From assembly GCA_964427955.1 (NCBI GenBank), contig CAYRWY010000239.1:1-8897 (forward strand): 8,897 nt of DNA, given 5' to 3'. Shown piece after piece: positions 1-6,557 of this stretch. This stretch comes from JACRBK01 sp964427955 (GTDB lineage Bacteria > Chloroflexota > Anaerolineae > Aggregatilineales > Aggregatilineaceae). The notes below the pieces were generated by a model. The model saw only the letters and a program-made list of their open reading frames with translations. It ran no database searches and was not told the DNA's origin. Position numbers and translations under genes: made by a program. Numbering within the stretch: position 1 is the first letter of the stretch; each line of letters opens with the position of its first letter.

Positions 1-1
1 C

Positions 2-985
2 TCGAACATCTCCGCCCTGTGGATTCTGATCGCCAACTCGTTCATGCAGCAGCCGGTCGGCTACGATCCGGTCCTGGGCGCGGACGGCCTGATGAGCAAG
101 GTCGTCATGAAGAATTTTGGCGACGTCATCACCAACCCCAACGTCCAGGTCCAGTTCCCGCACGTCTTCGCCTCGGGCCTCACCACCGCCGCCTTCTTCG
201 TGCTGGGGATCAGCGCGTGGCACCTGCTGCGCAAATCCGAACACCACGAATTCTTCCGCCGCTCGGCGGGGATCGCCACCGTGTACGGCATCATCGGCGT
301 GGGCCTGGTGATCCTGGTGGGTCATTCCCAGGCGCAGCACATGGTCGAGACGCAGCCGATGAAGATGGCCGCCGCCGAAGGGCTGTTCAAGTCCGAAGAT
401 CCGGCGTCGTTCTCGCTGCTCACGATTGGCGACCTGGATCAGCGCAAGGAAGAATTCGCGATCCGCATCCCCAAAGCCCTGAGCCTGCTCGCTTACAACA
501 AGCTGGACGGCGAAGTCAAGGGTATCGACGACTTGCAGGCACAGTACGCCGCGCAGTACGCCGACCGTTACGGCCCGGACGCGGATTATCGCCCGCCGGT
601 CGCCGTGATCTACTGGGCTTTCCGCGCGATGGTGGGGTCCGGCTTCCTGGTGCTGGCGCTGGCCGGATTCGGGTTGTACCTGGTCTACCGGAACAGGCTG
701 GTCGCCAACCGTCGTTTCTTGAAAGTGCTGCCGTGGGCGATGGCGCTGCCTTACCTGGCCAATAGCGCGGGCTGGATCATGACCGAAATGGGCCGCCAAC
801 CCTGGATCGTGTTCGGCTTGCAGCGTACCGAGGACGCGATCTCGCCCAACGTCTCCGCCGCGATGGTGGCGCTGTCGCTGGTGATCTTCACCCTGCTGTA
901 CGGCGCGTTGATGGGTGCTGATGTGTATTTACTGGCGAAGTTCAGCAAGCGCGGCCCGGTGGAAGATCTGGCCGAGGGGAGATAA
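2..985 (+). CDS. cydA: Cytochrome bd ubiquinol oxidase subunit I (3' part, 5' end outside window)
   Basis: Subunit I of the membrane cytochrome bd oxidase, which oxidises quinol and reduces O2 to water; it carries the haems and the quinol site. The frame is open from base 2, so the start and first transmembrane helices are missing; about 327 residues are present. Landmarks matched from memory to E. coli CydA: the haem b558 His ligand (His186 equivalent, codon 161-163), Q-loop Lys252 and Glu257 equivalents (362-364, 377-379) in KMAAAE, Arg391 and Met393 equivalents in FRAMVG (623-631), and Glu445 before the GRQPW motif (785-805). Only about 87 residues separate the Lys252 and Arg391 equivalents, against 139 in E. 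coli, so this is the short Q-loop type. The last transmembrane helix is followed by a short charged tail. cydB starts 2 nt after the stop, within one operon. Identity is very secure. Confidence 0.97.
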   Translation, partial: SNISALWILIANSFMQQPVGYDPVLGADGLMSKVVMKNFGDVITNPNVQVQFPHVFASGLTTAAFFVLGISAWHLLRKSEHHEFFRRSAGIATVYGIIGVGLVILVGHSQAQHMVETQPMKMAAAEGLFKSEDPASFSLLTIGDLDQRKEEFAIRIPKALSLLAYNKLDGEVKGIDDLQAQYAAQYADRYGPDADYRPPVAVIYWAFRAMVGSGFLVLALAGFGLYLVYRNRLVANRRFLKVLPWAMALPYLANSAGWIMTEMGRQPWIVFGLQRTEDAISPNVSAAMVALSLVIFTLLYGALMGADVYLLAKFSKRGPVEDLAEGR

Positions 986-987
986 CA

Positions 988-2001
988 ATGGAACTGCACG
1001 ATCTGTGGTTTGCACTGATTATGGTCTTGTTCACCGGGTTTTTCTTCCTGGAAGGCTTCGATTACGGCGTCGGCATTCTGCTGCCCTTCCTGGGCAAGGA
1101 TGATCGCGAGCGCCGCACCATCATCAATACCATCGGCCCGGTCTGGGACGGCAACGAGGTCTGGATGATCACGGCGGGCGGCGCGATCTTCGCCGCATTC
1201 CCGCAGTGGTATGCCACCCTGTTCAGCGGCTTTTACCTGGCGCTGGTCGTGATCCTGGTGGCGCTGATCCTGCGCGGCGTGGCCTTCGAGTTCCGCAGCA
1301 AAGACGATAATCCCCGCTGGCGGATGTTCTGGGACTGGTCGATCTTCTTCGGCAGCGCGATCCCGGCGCTGCTGTGGGGCGTGGCCTTCGGCAACCTGGT
1401 CAAAGGCACGCCGATCAACGCTACGATGCACTTCACCGGCAATTTCTTCAGCCTGCTCAATCCCTACACGCTGATCTGCGGCGTGGCGGGCTTCGTCGTC
1501 TTCCTGCTGCACGGCACGATCTACCTCAGCCTGAAGACTGAAGGCACCATCCGCGCGCGGGCGGAAGCCTTCGCGCAGCGCCTCTTCCCGGTGGTGGTCG
1601 TCGTCGCCGCCGTGTTGGCCGTCGCCAACTATGCCTACATCGACATCTTCACCAAAATCGGCGTGAATCCCGGCGTCATGCCCATCGCTTCGGCGGCGGC
1701 GCTGCTGTCCGTGGGATACTTCCTGCGCGAGAAGCAGTTTGGTTGGGCGTTCGTCCTGATGGGCGCGACGATTCTGCTGTCGGTGGCGACGTTTTTCTGG
1801 TTCCTGCATCCCAACGTCATGGTCTCCAGCACGAAGGAAGCCTACAACCTGACCGTACACAACGCGGCGGCCAGCAAAAAGACGCTCGAACTGATGACGG
1901 TCGTCGCCTTCGTGTTCGTCCCGATTGTGCTGCTGTACCAGGGCTGGAGCTATTGGATCTTCCGCAAGCGTCTGACCGCGGAGTCCAAACTCGAATATTG
2001 A
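988..2001 (+). CDS. cydB: Cytochrome bd ubiquinol oxidase subunit II
   Basis: Subunit II partners CydA in the cytochrome bd quinol oxidase of the cytoplasmic membrane. The 337-residue length is normal for the family, and the protein is hydrophobic throughout with repeated transmembrane segments. Conserved blocks in order: EGFDYGVG (22-29), WDGNEVW (53-59), GGAIFAAFP (64-72) and RGVAFEFR (96-103). Asp25, Trp53, Asp54 and Arg96 correspond, with a constant offset of 4, to Asp29, Trp57, Asp58 and Arg100 of E. coli CydB. The start is supported by a purine-rich Shine-Dalgarno sequence (GAGGGGAG, 974-981) six bases before the ATG and inside the end of cydA, implying translational coupling. No cydX-like small ORF or cydCD assembly transporter follows; a strong terminator 40 nt after the stop ends the operon. 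Confidence 0.97.
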   Translation: MELHDLWFALIMVLFTGFFFLEGFDYGVGILLPFLGKDDRERRTIINTIGPVWDGNEVWMITAGGAIFAAFPQWYATLFSGFYLALVVILVALILRGVAFEFRSKDDNPRWRMFWDWSIFFGSAIPALLWGVAFGNLVKGTPINATMHFTGNFFSLLNPYTLICGVAGFVVFLLHGTIYLSLKTEGTIRARAEAFAQRLFPVVVVVAAVLAVANYAYIDIFTKIGVNPGVMPIASAAALLSVGYFLREKQFGWAFVLMGATILLSVATFFWFLHPNVMVSSTKEAYNLTVHNAAASKKTLELMTVVAFVFVPIVLLYQGWSYWIFRKRLTAESKLEY

Positions 2002-2040
2002 ACTGTCTGAAGGGCCTTTTGGTCCGATAACTGGTTCATG

Positions 2041-2070
2041 GGACGTGCTGGGGGCAGCACGTCCTTTTTT
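2041..2070 (+). terminator. Intrinsic terminator of the cydAB operon
   Basis: A perfect 10-bp stem (GGACGTGCTG / CAGCACGTCC) with a GGGG loop spans 2041-2064 and runs directly into six T residues (2065-2070). This is a textbook rho-independent terminator 40 nt after the cydB stop, and it isolates cydAB from the metal-transport genes. Confidence 0.93.
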
Positions 2071-2100
2071 ATGGCACCGTTATTTGGTTTTATTTACAGA

Positions 2101-2114
2101 TGTAAAATTTTACA
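2101..2114. promoter_or_regulatory. Perfect 14-bp palindrome, candidate repressor operator for cbiM
   Basis: TGTAAAATTTTACA is a perfect palindrome in an AT-rich pocket of otherwise GC-rich DNA. Its right half contains the proposed -35 hexamer TTTACA (2109-2114), so a dimeric regulator bound here would block RNA polymerase. The gene controlled is a metal-uptake component, so a metal-sensing repressor is a natural guess, but I cannot name the regulator from the site. Confidence 0.5.
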
Positions 2115-2137
2115 ACAAGGATTTTTTGCGGTACGAT
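2109..2137 (+). promoter_or_regulatory. Probable sigma-70-type promoter of cbiM
   Basis: The -35 is TTTACA (2109-2114, five of six consensus bases) and the -10 is TACGAT (2132-2137, four of six), with an ideal 17-nt spacer. It lies between the cydAB terminator and the cbiM Shine-Dalgarno sequence. The untranslated leader would be only about 25-30 nt, too short for a cobalamin riboswitch. Confidence 0.55.
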
Positions 2138-2169
2138 GGGGAGGCGCTTTGATACGAGGAGATCTCACA

Positions 2170-3135
2170 ATGACTTACCATATCTTTCTGGCAATGCATA
2201 TTCCTGATGGTTTTTTGTCCGTGCCGGTGGCGGCGGTCGGCTGGGTGATCCTGATCGGGATGGTCGGGCTGGCGCTGCGGCAGACGCGGGACGCACTGGG
2301 CGAGCGGCAGATCCCGTTGATGGGCATCCTGGCCGCGTTCGTCTTCGCCGCGCAGATGATCAACTTCCCCGTCGCGGGCGGCACCTCCGGCCATTTGCTG
2401 GGCGGGATGCTGGTCGCAATCCTGATCGGGCCGTGGGCGGCGCTGCTGGTCATGACCAGCGTGATCGTCGTGCAGGGCCTGCTGTTCCAGGATGGCGGCC
2501 TGCTGGCGATGGGCTTCAACGTGTTCAACATGGGCATCCTGTCCACGTTCGTCGGCTACACCCTCTATCGCTGGCTGCGGCGGGCGCTGGGTAGCGTGCC
2601 GCGCGGCGAATGGATCGCGGTAGCGGTCGGCGCCTGGGCTGCCGTCGAAACAGGGGCCATCGCGACCGCGCTCGAACTCGCTATTTCCAACACCTCCGCG
2701 TTGGACGTCGCCCTGCCCGCGATGGTGGTCGTGCACGCCTTGATCGGGATCGGCGAGGCGCTGATCACGGTGGGGGCGCTGGCGTTCGTCCAGCAGAGCC
2801 GCCCGGACCTGATCGCGGGCAGCGCGCAGGCCCCGGCGCGCGGATCGGCGTGGATCGCGGTGGGACTGCTGATCGCGCTGGTGGTCGCGCTGGCGTCGCC
2901 GTTGGCTAGCTCGCACCCGGACGGGTTGGAGCGGGTGGCCGAGGACAAAGGCTTCACGGCCAAAGCCGAAGAGGCCGTGTACGAGCTTCTGCCGGACTAC
3001 ACCGTGCCGGGCGTCGATGACGAAGCGGCGACGACGATCCTCGCCGGGGTGATCGGCGTGGTGATCGTGGCGGGCGTGGGCTACGGCGTCGCGCGCCTCG
3101 CCAGCCGCACCTCTCGCCAGCCGCAGAAGATGTAA
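2170..3135 (+). CDS. cbiM: ECF-type nickel/cobalt transporter substrate-binding component, CbiM/NikM with C-terminal PDGLE domain
   Basis: Integral membrane S component that captures Ni2+ or Co2+ for an ECF ABC importer. At 321 residues it fuses a CbiM core (about 1-240) to a C-terminal PDGLE/CbiN-like part: the PDGLE motif at 250-254, an extracytoplasmic stretch and one final membrane helix (about 287-308). The metal-site motif MHIPDGFLS is at 9-17 and the GGTSGHLLGG loop at 70-79. His75 lies at position 67 when Met9 is counted as residue 1, matching the His2/His67 ligand pair known in NikM structures. The ATG at 2170 is chosen for its strong Shine-Dalgarno (GAGGAGAT, about 6 nt upstream). 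The in-frame ATG at 2194 would place MHIP at the N terminus but has no Shine-Dalgarno; an earlier ATG at 2038 lies in the terminator. Metal specificity (Ni or Co) cannot be read from sequence. cbiQ follows after 131 nt of repeat. Confidence 0.93.
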   Translation: MTYHIFLAMHIPDGFLSVPVAAVGWVILIGMVGLALRQTRDALGERQIPLMGILAAFVFAAQMINFPVAGGTSGHLLGGMLVAILIGPWAALLVMTSVIVVQGLLFQDGGLLAMGFNVFNMGILSTFVGYTLYRWLRRALGSVPRGEWIAVAVGAWAAVETGAIATALELAISNTSALDVALPAMVVVHALIGIGEALITVGALAFVQQSRPDLIAGSAQAPARGSAWIAVGLLIALVVALASPLASSHPDGLERVAEDKGFTAKAEEAVYELLPDYTVPGVDDEAATTILAGVIGVVIVAGVGYGVARLASRTSRQPQKM

Positions 3136-3150
3136 GAGCAAAAAGCTTGC

Positions 3151-3255
3151 ACCACAGAGAGCACAGAGGACACTGAGGAAAAGCAGAGAAGAACAAGGGT
3201 ATAATACCAATGCTTTTCTCAAGTTTTTCTCTGTGCTCTCTGTGTCCTCTGTGGT
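3151..3255. repeat. Imperfect inverted repeat ('ACCACAGAG' type) between cbiM and cbiQ
   Basis: The left arm starts at 3151 with ACCACAGAG followed by CACAGAG. The right arm ends at 3255, and its reverse complement reads ACCACAGAG, GA, CACAGAG and so on. Over about 42 nt the arms match at roughly 80% without gaps. The centre holds a small palindrome, GGTATAATACC (3198-3208). The arms are low in GC compared with the flanking genes and look unlike coding sequence. As RNA it would form one long hairpin between cbiM and cbiQ. I recall similar sequence as dispersed intergenic repeats in many bacterial genomes; copy number here cannot be judged from one window. Confidence 0.8.
3200..3205 (+). promoter_or_regulatory. 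Consensus TATAAT -10 box at the centre of the inverted repeat, possible cbiQ promoter
   Basis: A perfect TATAAT lies within GGTATAATACC, the central palindrome of the repeat, about 60 nt before the cbiQ start. No convincing -35 hexamer is present at 16-18 nt spacing and there is no extended -10 TG. It is therefore a suggestive but incomplete promoter that could give cbiQ and downstream genes transcription independent of cbiM. Confidence 0.3.
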
Positions 3256-3266
3256 AAATTTCCCTT

Positions 3267-4052
3267 ATGCAAACGATGCTGCACGAACGCTACCAGGACG
3301 GCGACAGCCGCCTCCACCGCCTGGACCCGCGCGTCAAGGTCGTCGTCGCGCTGATCCTGATCGCCGGGATCACGCTCACGCCCGTGCACGCCGGATGGGC
3401 ATACCCGCTGCTGTGGGGCGTGATCGGTCTGGTGATCGCCGCCGGGCGGTTGGGGGTAGGGCGGGTGGCTCGTCAGGCCAGCCTGGCGCTGCCCTTCGCG
3501 CTGGCGGCGGTGACGCTGCTGTTCACCACGCCCGGCGATCCGCTGGTCAGCCTGGCGGGCGTGACGATCACCACGGCGGGGGCATGGCGTTTTGCCGCCG
3601 TGCTGGCGAAAAGCTGGCTGGCGGTCCAGGTCGCGCTGGTGCTGGCCATGACCACGCCGTTCACCGATCTGCTGTGGGCGCTCAGCCGCCTGCACGTGCC
3701 GGGCACCCTGATCGCGATCATCTCGTTCATGTACCGCTACCTGTTCACCCTGCGCGACGAAGCCGAGCGGCTGATCCGGGCACGGGCCTCGCGCAGCGGA
3801 TCGGTGTCCGGCCAACGGTCCGGTGGCAGCCTGATCTGGCGGGCGCGCATCGCGGGCGGCATGATCGGGAACCTGTTTCTGCGCAGCTACGAGCGCAGCG
3901 AGCGCGTGTACGCCGCCATGCTGTCGCGCGGCTATGCCGGGCAGCTCCGCGCCCTCGATCCGCCGCCGCTGACATGGATCGACGTGGCGCAAGGTGCAAT
4001 TCCGGTGATCGTGCTTATAATTATCGAGTTGGCGTCGTTGCTTGGGGGGTGA
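3267..4052 (+). CDS. cbiQ: ECF transporter transmembrane component CbiQ
   Basis: T component of the energy-coupling-factor importer: a membrane scaffold that couples ATP hydrolysis in CbiO to movement of CbiM. It has 261 residues, normal for the family. The N terminus carries the typical LHRLDPRVK block (16-24) before the first helix. Hydrophobic segments cover about 25-85, 110-155 and 240-260. The cytoplasmic region holds the two coupling motifs that grip the ATPase dimer: RARASR (171-176) and MLSRGYAG (218-225). The start is uncertain: ATG at 3267 or at 3276, neither with a clear Shine-Dalgarno, because the upstream DNA is the inverted repeat. The gene ends in TGA 4 nt before the pentapeptide-repeat gene, whose ribosome binding site lies in the last codons of cbiQ. 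Confidence 0.93.
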   Translation: MQTMLHERYQDGDSRLHRLDPRVKVVVALILIAGITLTPVHAGWAYPLLWGVIGLVIAAGRLGVGRVARQASLALPFALAAVTLLFTTPGDPLVSLAGVTITTAGAWRFAAVLAKSWLAVQVALVLAMTTPFTDLLWALSRLHVPGTLIAIISFMYRYLFTLRDEAERLIRARASRSGSVSGQRSGGSLIWRARIAGGMIGNLFLRSYERSERVYAAMLSRGYAGQLRALDPPPLTWIDVAQGAIPVIVLIIIELASLLGG

Positions 4053-4056
4053 ACCA

Positions 4057-4671
4057 ATGAACAAGCTGACCGAGGATGAACTGGCCGTGCATTTGCAGGC
4101 GCACCGGGCCTGGGGCAAGACCCGCGGAAAATCGGGCCGGAAACTGGAATTGACCGAGACCGACCTGTCGGAGATGGATCTGTCGGGCCGAGATCTATCC
4201 CACGCCAACCTGTCCGGGACACACCTGGACCACTGCCGCCTGAAAAACGCCGACTGTTTCGGGGCCAAGTTCGACTCGACCTCTTTCACGGACTGCGATC
4301 TGAGTGAAGCCTTCCTGGCGCAGGCCGATTTCAGCCACGCCAGTCTGGCGGGCTGTGCGCTGAGCCGGGCCAGCGCGTTCAAAGCGTCGTTTTACGAGGC
4401 CAACCTGCGCGGGGCGGACCTGACCGGGACGGACCTGGGGCAGGCGTTTCTGAACGGCGCCAACCTGGAAGGGGCGCTGCTGCGCGCCGCCAACCTGGAT
4501 CGTGCCGACCTGGGGCGCTGTCGCCTGACCGGCGTCGATCTGCACGGCGCAAAAGGGCTGGAAACCGCCGTGCTCAAGGAATGGATCGACGTCGGCACTG
4601 CCGATCATCCGATCCGGCTGGAAGGCGACGAGGCCCGATCCTGGCTGCTGCGACAGGTTGCCGAAGCGTGA
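4057..4671 (+). CDS. Pentapeptide-repeat protein embedded in the ECF transporter operon
   Basis: A 204-residue protein with no signal peptide or membrane helix. Residues 1-28 are a charged helical lead (HLQAHRAWGKTRGKSG). From about 30 to 165 the sequence is nearly continuous A(D/N)LxX pentapeptide repeats, roughly 27 units, for example SGRDLSHANLSGTHL and EANLRGADLTGTDL. These fold as a right-handed quadrilateral beta helix. The C terminus (about 166-204) is a short non-repeat cap. The ATG at 4057 is chosen over an in-frame TTG at 4042 because GGGGGGTGA just upstream is a good Shine-Dalgarno. It sits 4 nt after cbiQ and overlaps cbiO by 4 nt, so its expression is tied to the transporter. The molecular role is unknown: some family members mimic DNA and protect gyrase, most are uncharacterised. 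Position suggests a transporter-linked role, but this is inference. Confidence 0.9.
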   Translation: MNKLTEDELAVHLQAHRAWGKTRGKSGRKLELTETDLSEMDLSGRDLSHANLSGTHLDHCRLKNADCFGAKFDSTSFTDCDLSEAFLAQADFSHASLAGCALSRASAFKASFYEANLRGADLTGTDLGQAFLNGANLEGALLRAANLDRADLGRCRLTGVDLHGAKGLETAVLKEWIDVGTADHPIRLEGDEARSWLLRQVAEA

Positions 4672-5387
4672 GCCATCACACCATTCACGTCGAAAACTTA
4701 TGTTACACCTATCCGGACGGGCGGCGGGCGCTGGACGACGTGTCGCTGATCGTCGCGCCGAACGAAAAAGTGGCGCTGGTCGGTCCGAACGGGGCCGGAA
4801 AGTCCACGCTGATGCTGCACCTGAACGGCATCCTGCGCAGCCCGCACGGGCGGATCGAGATCGGCGGCCTGGAACTGACCGACCGGACGCTCGGCCAGAT
4901 TCGCGCCTGGCTGGGGCTGGTCTTCCAGAATCCCGACGATCAGCTTTTTTCCCCGCGTGTACACCAGGATGTCGCCTTCGGCCCGCTGCACATGGGTCTG
5001 CCCGAAGCCGAGGTGCGCGAACGGGTGGCGCACGCGCTGGCCGCGGTGGGCATGGCCGACTACGCCGACCGGCTCAGCCATCACCTGAGCGTGGGCGAGA
5101 AGAAGCGCATCGCCATTGCCACCGTGTTGAGCATGGACCCGCAGATCCTGGTGTTGGACGAACCCAGCGCCGGGCTGGACCCCCGCGCGCGCCGCAGTCT
5201 GATCCGGCTGCTGGCCGGGCTGGCGCAGCAGACCATGCTGATCAGCACGCACGACATGCGGCTGGTGCGCGACCTCTGCTCGCGCATGATCGTGCTGGAC
5301 GGCGGGCGCGTCGTGGCCGACGGTCCCACCGCCGATCTGCTGTCCGACGCGATTTTGATGGAACAGCACGGCCTGGAAACCCCCTGA
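4668..5387 (+). CDS. cbiO: ECF transporter ATP-binding component CbiO
   Basis: Cytoplasmic ATPase that powers the metal ECF importer, binding CbiQ as a dimer. The 239 residues contain, in order: an aromatic A-loop region (YTYPDG, 13-18), Walker A GPNGAGKST (39-47), Q-loop FQNPDDQLF (86-94), ABC signature LSVGEKKR (140-147), Walker B LVLDEP (161-166), D-loop AGLDP (168-172) and H-loop His195 in STHD. The tail LMEQHGLE is typical of CbiO. The signature has Val where LSGGQ has Gly, a tolerated-looking variant since all other motifs are intact. The start is GTG at 4668, overlapping the previous stop (GTGA) and giving the expected N terminus; an upstream in-frame ATG at 4581 would add 29 unlikely residues encoded within the preceding gene. 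With cbiM, cbiQ and this gene the importer is complete. Confidence 0.94.
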   Translation: MSHHTIHVENLCYTYPDGRRALDDVSLIVAPNEKVALVGPNGAGKSTLMLHLNGILRSPHGRIEIGGLELTDRTLGQIRAWLGLVFQNPDDQLFSPRVHQDVAFGPLHMGLPEAEVRERVAHALAAVGMADYADRLSHHLSVGEKKRIAIATVLSMDPQILVLDEPSAGLDPRARRSLIRLLAGLAQQTMLISTHDMRLVRDLCSRMIVLDGGRVVADGPTADLLSDAILMEQHGLETP

Positions 5388-5396
5388 AACCACCGT

Positions 5397-5425
5397 TTGA
5401 CGGTCCTCCCCGAACCGACTAAACT
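5397..5425 (+). promoter_or_regulatory. Probable promoter of mtnA
   Basis: TTGACG (5397-5402, five of six -35 bases) and TAAACT (5420-5425, four of six -10 bases) are 17 nt apart, just after the cbiO stop. Short inverted repeats overlap both boxes: ACCGT/ACGGT at 5392-5404 and CGACT/AGTCG at 5416-5431. An alternative -10, TAAAAT at 5443-5448, has no good -35. Confidence 0.5.
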
Positions 5426-5471
5426 CAGTCGCGTGAAAATTGTAAAATGTTCATGTTGAGGACAAGAAAAG

Positions 5472-6509
5472 ATGCGCAGCGTGGAATGGACTTCGAATCA
5501 GCGCGTGCGGATGGTCGATCAACGCCAGATTCCCTGGCAGCTCGCGTATGTGGAGTATGACGACTATCGCGACGTGGCCCAGGGGATCACCGAGATGGTG
5601 GTGCGCGGCGCTCCGGCGATTGGCGTGTCCGCCGCTTATGGGATGGCGCTGGCGGCGCGGCAGTGCCCCGCGCTGGACGTGGGCAGCCTGCTGGAATTCC
5701 TCGAAGTCGCCGCCCTGATCCTGAAGAAAGCACGCCCGACGGCGGTCAACCTGGCCTGGGCGGTCGATCACATGCTGGTGATCGCGCGGGACGAAGCCCA
5801 CGACCGTGCGGACGACATCCGGGCGGCGCTGCTGGCCGAGGCGCAAAAGCTGGCCGATCAGGACGTGGAGACGAACAAGAAGATCTCCGCCAACGGCGCG
5901 GCGCTGCTCAAAGATGGCGACACCATCCTGCACCACTGCAATACCGGGATGCTGGCGACCGTCGATTATGGCACGGCGCTGGGTGTGATCCGGCTGGCGC
6001 ACGAGCAGGGGAAGAAAATCCACGTGCTGCTGGACGAGACGCGCCCACGGTTGCAAGGCGCGCGCTTGAGCGCCTGGGAGTGCGAGCAGTTGGGCATCCC
6101 CTACGAGATCATCCCCGATACCGCCGCCGGCTATTATCTGCGGCGCGGCGAGGTCAATTACGTGCTGTTCGGCGCGGATCGCGTCGCGGCGAATGGCGAC
6201 GTGGTCAACAAGGTCGGCTCCTACCAGATCGCCGTGCTGGCGCGCGAGAATCATGTCCCGTGCTATTCGGTCTTTCCGCTCTCGACCGTCGATCTGAAGA
6301 TGCCCACCGGCGACGCCATCCCGATTGAGGAGCGCGATCCCGCGGAAGTGCGCGCCCCCTACGGCCTGGAGATCGTGCCGGACACCTACCGCGTGCGCAA
6401 TCCGGCCTTCGACGTCACGCCGCAAAAGTACCTGGCCGGGCTGATCACCGAAGTCGGCATCATCCTGCCGCCGTTCGACGAGAATCTGCCCAAAGTGATG
6501 GGCGGTTGA
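5472..6509 (+). CDS. mtnA: Methylthioribose-1-phosphate isomerase
   Basis: Cytoplasmic enzyme of methionine salvage that isomerises 5-methylthioribose-1-phosphate (from methylthioadenosine) to 5-methylthioribulose-1-phosphate. It belongs to the eIF2B-alpha/beta/delta-like family. The 345-residue length is typical. Motifs: RGAPAIG (45-51), RPTAVNLAWAVD (88-99), HHCNTG with the catalytic Cys156, DETRPRLQGARL (188-199), GADRVAANGDVVNKVGSY (234-251) with catalytic Asp236, and the C-terminal block FDVTPQKYLAGLITEVGI (313-330). The Cys/Asp pair matches that established for the Bacillus enzyme, separating it from regulatory eIF2B homologues. The ATG is preceded by GAGGA (5458-5462) at 9 nt spacing. 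It has its own promoter 84 nt after cbiO. No other salvage genes (mtnK, mtnP, mtnB and so on) lie in the window. Isomerases of this family can also act on related 5-deoxyribose phosphates. Confidence 0.95.
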   Translation: MRSVEWTSNQRVRMVDQRQIPWQLAYVEYDDYRDVAQGITEMVVRGAPAIGVSAAYGMALAARQCPALDVGSLLEFLEVAALILKKARPTAVNLAWAVDHMLVIARDEAHDRADDIRAALLAEAQKLADQDVETNKKISANGAALLKDGDTILHHCNTGMLATVDYGTALGVIRLAHEQGKKIHVLLDETRPRLQGARLSAWECEQLGIPYEIIPDTAAGYYLRRGEVNYVLFGADRVAANGDVVNKVGSYQIAVLARENHVPCYSVFPLSTVDLKMPTGDAIPIEERDPAEVRAPYGLEIVPDTYRVRNPAFDVTPQKYLAGLITEVGIILPPFDENLPKVMGG

Positions 6510-6522
6510 TCTATCGCGTGTC

Positions 6523-6557
6523 GGGAGGACCACCTGCGCCGGGTGGTCATCCTTCCC
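6523..6557 (+). terminator. Hairpin after mtnA, possible terminator without a T-tract
   Basis: GACCACC (6528-6534) pairs with GGTGGTC (6542-6548) around a 7-nt loop, and GGGA/TCCC extend the stem outside a small bulge. It begins 13 nt after the mtnA stop. No T-run follows, so it may be a weak or rho-aided terminator or a transcript-end stabiliser. Confidence 0.4.

Noticed and set aside
751..1860. 369-residue open frame on the minus strand opposite cydA/cydB
   Set aside because: Low-complexity, highly charged His/Gln/Asp/Arg-rich translation typical of antisense frames in GC-rich genes; cydA and cydB are unmistakable on the other strand.
2038..2169. Upstream ATG that would extend CbiM by 44 residues
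   Set aside because: It would start in the terminator hairpin and run through the promoter; the 2170 start has a strong Shine-Dalgarno.
2071..2169. Cobalamin riboswitch or NiCo riboswitch upstream of cbiM
   Set aside because: Only about 30 nt of leader is left after the likely promoter, and no conserved riboswitch core is visible.
2110..3222. 370-residue minus-strand open frame opposite cbiM
   Set aside because: Shadow of cbiM: same Asp/His/Arg-rich composition and no recognisable domain.
3151..3255. CRISPR-like or insertion-sequence interpretation of the ACCACAGAG repeat
   Set aside because: Only one inverted pair, no regularly spaced units and no transposase gene.
3219..4382. 387-residue minus-strand open frame opposite cbiQ and the pentapeptide gene
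   Set aside because: Runs through the intergenic repeat and opposite two clear genes; no motif or ribosome site.
5441..5453. TGTAAAAT upstream of mtnA, resembling half of the cbiM palindrome
   Set aside because: Only 8 bases are shared and the second half (GTTCAT) does not form the palindrome; probably chance in an AT-rich leader.
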